DNA from: Acidimicrobiia bacterium
GTDB lineage: Bacteria; Actinomycetota; Acidimicrobiia; Acidimicrobiales; Ilumatobacteraceae
Direction of reading: 5' to 3'
Length of the DNA: 9,236 nt
Assembly: GCA_013811855.1 (NCBI GenBank)
Contig: JACCUL010000479.1
Span: 1 to 9,236 of the forward strand
This document shows, piece after piece, positions 6,801-9,236 of this stretch; the stretch's first letter is position 1; each line of letters begins with the position of its first letter. The notes beneath the pieces were generated by a model that had not been told where the DNA came from, did no database searches, and worked only from the letters and a program-made list of their open reading frames with translations. A program made the translations under genes and the position numbers.

Positions 6801-8051
6801 GCGGACGTCGCCGGTCTCGGCGTCGTTGCCCCGGCTGCCGTTGCGGAAGCGGTCGGGGAAGATCTGGTAGATGACGGCGTCGGAGGCCCACTCGGGCGTC
6901 TCGGCGCCGGGGACATGGACCATCAGGGCCCAGCTCTGGTCGACGACCTCGTCGGTGGCCGCGCCGATGCCGCCGTCGAGTGCCGGCGTGTCGTCGGCGT
7001 AGTAGTCGGTGTCGGCCCCATCGGTGACGACGAAGCGGTACCACAGGTTGTCGGGGTCGGCGTCGGGGAGCGTGATCTCCCAGAAGTCGCAGCGCTCGGC
7101 GTCGAGGGCGGCCTCGTAGCAGTCGACGTCGGTGGCCGCCGGCGCCATCGGGTACAGCGTCTGGCCGCCCTGCTCGAAGCTGTAGATGCGCGCCGCGACG
7201 GCGGTGACGTCGTCGTGGAACGTGCGCAGCCGCAGGCGCACCTCGGTGCCGGCGGGCACGGCGCCGCCGGGCGTGCGGTACAGCGTGTCGCGGGAGTCGT
7301 GGCGCACGCCGTCCCACTCGACGTTGCCGTCGGGCCCGTGCCCGGCCTGGACCGTCGGCACGTGGGAGACGGCGTCGTAGCGGAACGTCACCCGCTGCCC
7401 GGCCTGGGTGACGGTGAACGGGATGTTGGGACCGTCGGGCGCGCCGCCCTCGCCGTAGTTCTCGGTCCACCCCTCGTCGATGGCGACCTTGAACTCGTAC
7501 GTGCCGGTCGGCAGCGCCGTCGTCTCCAACGTGTACACGCCGTCTTCGTCGGGGTCCTGGAGCATCGAGCGCAGGCACGTCGGGTCCCAGTCGCCGGGAC
7601 AGCCGAGCTCGGACTGCATGCTGCCGGCGGCGGTGGCGACCACGCTCGTGTGGTTGTCGGTGACCCAGTGGGTGCGGTGGTCGTAGAAGAACGTCACGTT
7701 CTCGGCCCCGCCGAGCTCGAGGGGGATGTTGTCGCCGCCCGGCACGCCGCCCCGGCCGTAGTTCTCGTCCCACCCGCCGTTGAGCGCGGTTTTGTACTGC
7801 CACGCCCCCGAGGGCACGTCGAAGGCGGCCTTCCAGACGCCGTCGGCGTTGGCGTCGGCCAGGCCCGATGCCGTGCACGTCGGGTCCCAGTCGCCGGCGC
7901 AGCCGAGCTCGGACTGCAGATCGCCGACCACGGCGACCGACGACGGGGTCGCGGTGTGGTCGGCGACGACCTCGGCCGCCGGCGCGGCCGCGGTGACGGC
8001 CCCGACCGTGAGCAGCCCGACGAGTGCGAGCGGGCGACGCTTCGTGATCAC
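3876..8051 (-). CDS. Secreted multidomain amylopullulanase-like alpha-glucanase (GH13)
   Basis: 1391 aa; predicted extracellular hydrolysis of alpha-1,4 and perhaps alpha-1,6 bonds in starch or pullulan. GTG 8051 is the only usual start after an in-frame stop at 8079-8081. Signal peptide: KRR, a hydrophobic stretch to about 23, cleavage near 25-30. X25 modules lie at about 40-135 and 140-236. A CBM34-like N-domain (about 240-385; VRHDSRDTLYR) precedes the barrel (about 388-860; WASDAVIYQIFPDRF). GH13 motifs: DGVFNH (D540-H545), GWRLDVS with nucleophile D642, ISETWQ with acid/base E673, LLDSHDTER with D755. A beta domain runs to about 945. Then come FN3 (about 949-1040), an uncharacterised module (about 1042-1173), FN3 (about 1175-1273) and a CBM20-like end (about 1275-1385; IEYKYALASWDYVEKDAACG, W1347, ENWRN). 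The order resembles clostridial type II pullulanases. All catalytic residues are present. No LPXTG or SLH anchor is seen. Pullulan activity is inferred; plain alpha-amylase or neopullulanase is possible. Confidence 0.93.
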   Translation of the reverse strand: MITKRRPLALVGLLTVGAVTAAAPAAEVVADHTATPSSVAVVGDLQSELGCAGDWDPTCTASGLADANADGVWKAAFDVPSGAWQYKTALNGGWDENYGRGGVPGGDNIPLELGGAENVTFFYDHRTHWVTDNHTSVVATAAGSMQSELGCPGDWDPTCLRSMLQDPDEDGVYTLETTALPTGTYEFKVAIDEGWTENYGEGGAPDGPNIPFTVTQAGQRVTFRYDAVSHVPTVQAGHGPDGNVEWDGVRHDSRDTLYRTPGGAVPAGTEVRLRLRTFHDDVTAVAARIYSFEQGGQTLYPMAPAATDVDCYEAALDAERCDFWEITLPDADPDNLWYRFVVTDGADTDYYADDTPALDGGIGAATDEVVDQSWALMVHVPGAETPEWASDAVIYQIFPDRFRNGSRGNDAETGDVRYDDPVLALPWGTLPEGYCRNYADGNTNCPWRFDDTPPDWSPTKEQPRGRDYMGGDLNGVRRQLDTLQDMGITAIYFNPIFDAGSNHSYDTQRYTRIDPYFGTAHDWRRLVRAAERRGIRIILDGVFNHMSSDSPFFDRYHHYGAVGACESVDSPWRDWFVFRDEGGGPCAGPTGPNTMNYEGWFGFDTIPVMDKANPEVQEYFLTDGNSITRRWLERGAAGWRLDVSGDPSFPEGYWETFRQVVDETDPDALTISETWQKDTTLLRMLRGDRLDTTMNYRLRDAVIGLLAPQAYDAKGFPDSGNPITPTDFAERIEAIREDYPDAAYFALMNLLDSHDTERLLWTLTPGEETRAAREEDEVNVAEGQARMRLASLIQFTMAGAPTVYYGDEVAMTGDDDPDDRRTYPWAGQGGEPDLAMRDHYDRLAMVRRQLPALTGGDLHVLLADDAAGTVAYGRSVGNGAAIVAINTSAVAVDVSVPVAGWLADGTFLRSRLGVNGADARLLSVTGGTVRLSLPAYGALLLATNRIDLTPPAAPTGVVVTDESPNRLTVDWDPVPGAASYRSYYSPLSGGGWVLAEENVGTEVNIEGLDNARTYYVIVRAVDAAGNESVPSEEVSGVPHLFIDWAAIDRPPAMTHVISTTDRTDDVYGRVFIRGYTQGTGATESLQAQLGYGSDGSDPAADDWRWVDARFDGDVGTNNFEDQFVASLQPEAIGEYDYAYRFSTTAGRDWLYADLNGNTAYSPEEAGQLTVTSSGDTTAPAVPSGLEVVTASPGGVELSWDAVGDADVDRYEVGRSDASGGPYTVIGTAAPSADPGFTDLAVADGATYFYVVRAVDTSFNRSDWSDEVTATAELRTVTLTYTVTVPASTDGTGRLVNIAGFLDRLDGDHPQWDPGGTPLTRVDATTWTITFTGLEGTPIEYKYALASWDYVEKDAACGEVANRPLTLVYDADGVQEVNDTVENWRNVAPCGN
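7575..7618. repeat. Coding repeat in second X25 module (pairs with 7875-7918)
   Basis: This 44-bp stretch matches 7875-7918 at 42 of 44 positions, exactly 300 bp (100 codons) away. It encodes the QSELGCPGDWDPTC core of the second X25 module. It marks an internal domain duplication in the amylopullulanase gene, with the DNA itself still nearly identical in this segment. Confidence 0.85.
7875..7918. repeat. Coding repeat in first X25 module (pairs with 7575-7618)
   Basis: Partner of the repeat at 7575-7618. It encodes QSELGCAGDWDPTC of the first X25 module. The two differences fall at 7898 and 7899 and produce the A/P change between the modules. Confidence 0.85.
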
Positions 8052-8095
8052 GGCGATGAACCCCCAAATGGTCTGAACTCAGCGGACACACAGTG

Positions 8096-8115
8096 CGCCC
8101 TCGCCCCGGAGGGCG
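8096..8115. repeat. Small inverted repeat between divergent genes
   Basis: Perfect 7-bp arms CGCCCTC (8096-8102) and GAGGGCG (8109-8115) are separated by a 6-nt loop GCCCCG. It lies in the 81-bp gap between the divergent amylopullulanase and acyltransferase starts, just before the probable -10 box of the acyltransferase and over its expected -35 position. An operator is possible. In DNA this rich in G+C, a short stem like this may also arise by chance. Confidence 0.4.
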
Positions 8116-8120
8116 ACGCC

Positions 8121-8126
8121 TATCGT
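8121..8126 (+). promoter_or_regulatory. Probable -10 box of a leaderless acyltransferase transcript
   Basis: TATCGT fits the TAnnnT -10 pattern of high-GC actinobacteria and is followed by six bases and then the GTG at 8133. That is the spacing expected when transcription begins at the start codon itself. No good -35 box is seen 16-18 bp upstream. GGAGGG at 8108-8113 resembles a ribosome site but is too far (about 19 bp) from the GTG to serve it. Confidence 0.45.
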
Positions 8127-8132
8127 TCCGCC

Positions 8133-9236
8133 GTGCGCGAGCGGCGTCAAGTGACGGGTCGCCCCTCGTCCGGGGGGTTCGGCTACCAGCCGGCGCTCGA
8201 CGGTGTCCGCGCCCTGGCCGTCGCCATGGTGCTCGTGTTCCACGGCGGGTTCGGCTGGATGTCGGGTGGCTACGTCGGCGTCTCGGTGTTCTTCACCCTG
8301 TCGGGCTACCTGATCACGTCGTTGGCGCTCGTCGAGCACGATGCCACCGGCCGGTTCTCAGCCCGCGCCTTCTACCAACGGCGCATCCGCCGGCTGCTGC
8401 CGGCCAGCCTGGTCTGCCTGAGCGGTGTGATCGCCGCCGCCCGCGTCGGGTGGTTCGAACCGGCCGTGCACCTGCGTCGGGATCTGTGGGCCGCCGTCAC
8501 CCAGGTCTACAACTGGTCGGCGCTGGCGGGTGACGAGACGTATGCCGAGATCGTCGCCGGCGGTGGCGCCCGGGCCCGACCCCTCGACCACTACTGGTCG
8601 CTGGCGATCGAGGAGCAGTTCTACTGGGTCTGGCCGTTGCTCCTCCTCGTGATCCTGCGATGGTCGGGGCGGGTGCGGCTGGCGGCCATCGGCGGGCTGA
8701 CGGCCGCCACCGGCGTCGCGGCCCCGCTGATCGCCGCCGCGTGGGGTGGTGACGCGGCGTACTGGGCCACACCGGCCCGCCTGGCCGAGATCCTCGTGGG
8801 AGCGACGCTCGCCGTGATCCTGCACCGTTGGTCCGTGTCCGGCAGTCGGGGCGTCGGCCTGCTGGCGCCGATCGGGGTGGTGGCGATCGTCGGCGCAGGG
8901 GTGACGTGGCCGGCCGACTCCGGCCCGGCGTACACCGGCTGGCTGCCCGTGTTCGCGCTCGCCTCGGCGGCGCTGATCGTCGGGCTGCAGGTCGCCGGCC
9001 CGGTCCGGCGGGTTCTGTCGTGGCGCCCGCTCGTCGCCCTCGGTGCCGTCAGCTACGGCGTGTACCTCTACCACTGGCCGATCTTCGGCCTGCTCGACGA
9101 ACGGGTCCTCGACTGGGGCCGTGTCGCGCTGTTCGCGCTGCGCGTCGTCGTGACGATCGCCGTGGCGGCGGCGTCGTACCTGCTCGCCGAGCGGCCGATT
9201 CGCCGCGGCCGGCGGCCGGTGGTGACGGTGTTCCGG
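8133..9236 (+). CDS. Membrane acyltransferase, acyltransferase family 3 (OafA/OatA-like); 3' partial
   Basis: Integral membrane O-acyltransferase, expected to transfer acetyl or similar groups to an envelope sugar; the acceptor is not identifiable. The frame is open from GTG 8133 to the right edge (368 codons, no stop). Family marks in order: YQPALDGVRALAV, FHGGFGWMSGGYVGVSVFF with the conserved His, TLSGYLIT, YQRRIRRLLPA, DHYWSLAIEEQFYWVWPLLL, several hydrophobic segments, and GAVSYGVYLYHWPIF near residue 310, then LAERPIRRG. About ten membrane helices are usual for the family, and the visible part is consistent with this. The coding stops at the window edge just after the ERPIR motif, where many relatives add a periplasmic SGNH domain, so an OatA-like fusion is possible but not visible. 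GTG 8133 is preferred because of the -10 box six bases before it; GTG 8151 is the alternative. It is divergent from the amylopullulanase gene. Confidence 0.9.
   Translation, partial: MRERRQVTGRPSSGGFGYQPALDGVRALAVAMVLVFHGGFGWMSGGYVGVSVFFTLSGYLITSLALVEHDATGRFSARAFYQRRIRRLLPASLVCLSGVIAAARVGWFEPAVHLRRDLWAAVTQVYNWSALAGDETYAEIVAGGGARARPLDHYWSLAIEEQFYWVWPLLLLVILRWSGRVRLAAIGGLTAATGVAAPLIAAAWGGDAAYWATPARLAEILVGATLAVILHRWSVSGSRGVGLLAPIGVVAIVGAGVTWPADSGPAYTGWLPVFALASAALIVGLQVAGPVRRVLSWRPLVALGAVSYGVYLYHWPIFGLLDERVLDWGRVALFALRVVVTIAVAAASYLLAERPIRRGRRPVVTVFR

Noticed and set aside
5899..8091. 730-aa minus-strand open frame overlapping the amylopullulanase N-terminal half
   Set aside because: It is a same-strand shifted frame with extreme Arg content and no domain; the frame starting at 8051 has a signal peptide and clear modules.
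8358..9074. 238-aa minus-strand open frame across the acyltransferase
   Set aside because: It is antisense to the plus-strand frame 8133-9236 that carries all acyltransferase-3 motifs; its composition is typical of a shadow frame.

Overview
The window is a GC-rich stretch (about 70% G+C by eye) of bacterial chromosome with GTG starts and little intergenic space. The strong codon bias, a probable leaderless promoter and the gene families suggest a high-GC actinobacterium, possibly of the Acidimicrobiia. That placement is an inference; there is no rRNA or other marker gene here to fix it.

Layout, left to right. (1) The 3' part of a large plus-strand gene for a STAND/AAA-type signalling ATPase with a long TPR tail (2-2782); its open frame runs off the left edge, and the missing N-terminus is probably a class III nucleotide cyclase domain. 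(2) A convergent minus-strand gene (2788 to about 3756) for a two-part protein: an AbiEi-like winged-helix N-terminus and a DUF559/Vsr-like PD-(D/E)XK nuclease C-terminus. (3) Two 39-bp palindromes, nearly identical to each other, bracket this gene: R1 (2802-2840) lies inside its last codons and R2 (3806-3844) lies just upstream of its start. (4) A very large minus-strand gene (3876-8051, 1391 aa) for a secreted multidomain amylopullulanase-like GH13 enzyme with signal peptide, two X25 modules, a CBM34-like N-domain, the catalytic barrel, two FN3 modules, one uncharacterised module and a CBM20-like starch-binding end. (5) A short divergent intergenic region (8052-8132) with a small hairpin and a probable leaderless promoter. 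(6) The 5' part of a plus-strand membrane acyltransferase gene (acyltransferase family 3, OafA/OatA-like), cut by the right edge.

These genes do not form an obvious pathway. The amylopullulanase is a stand-alone extracellular starch/pullulan degrader, the acyltransferase a cell-envelope modifier, and the ATPase a regulator. The most unusual local structure is the roughly 1-kb unit of palindrome, wHTH-nuclease gene, palindrome placed between the 3' ends of the two outer genes. It looks like a cassette inserted at, or carrying, a duplicated hairpin. No tRNA, rRNA, CRISPR array or recognisable transposase is visible.
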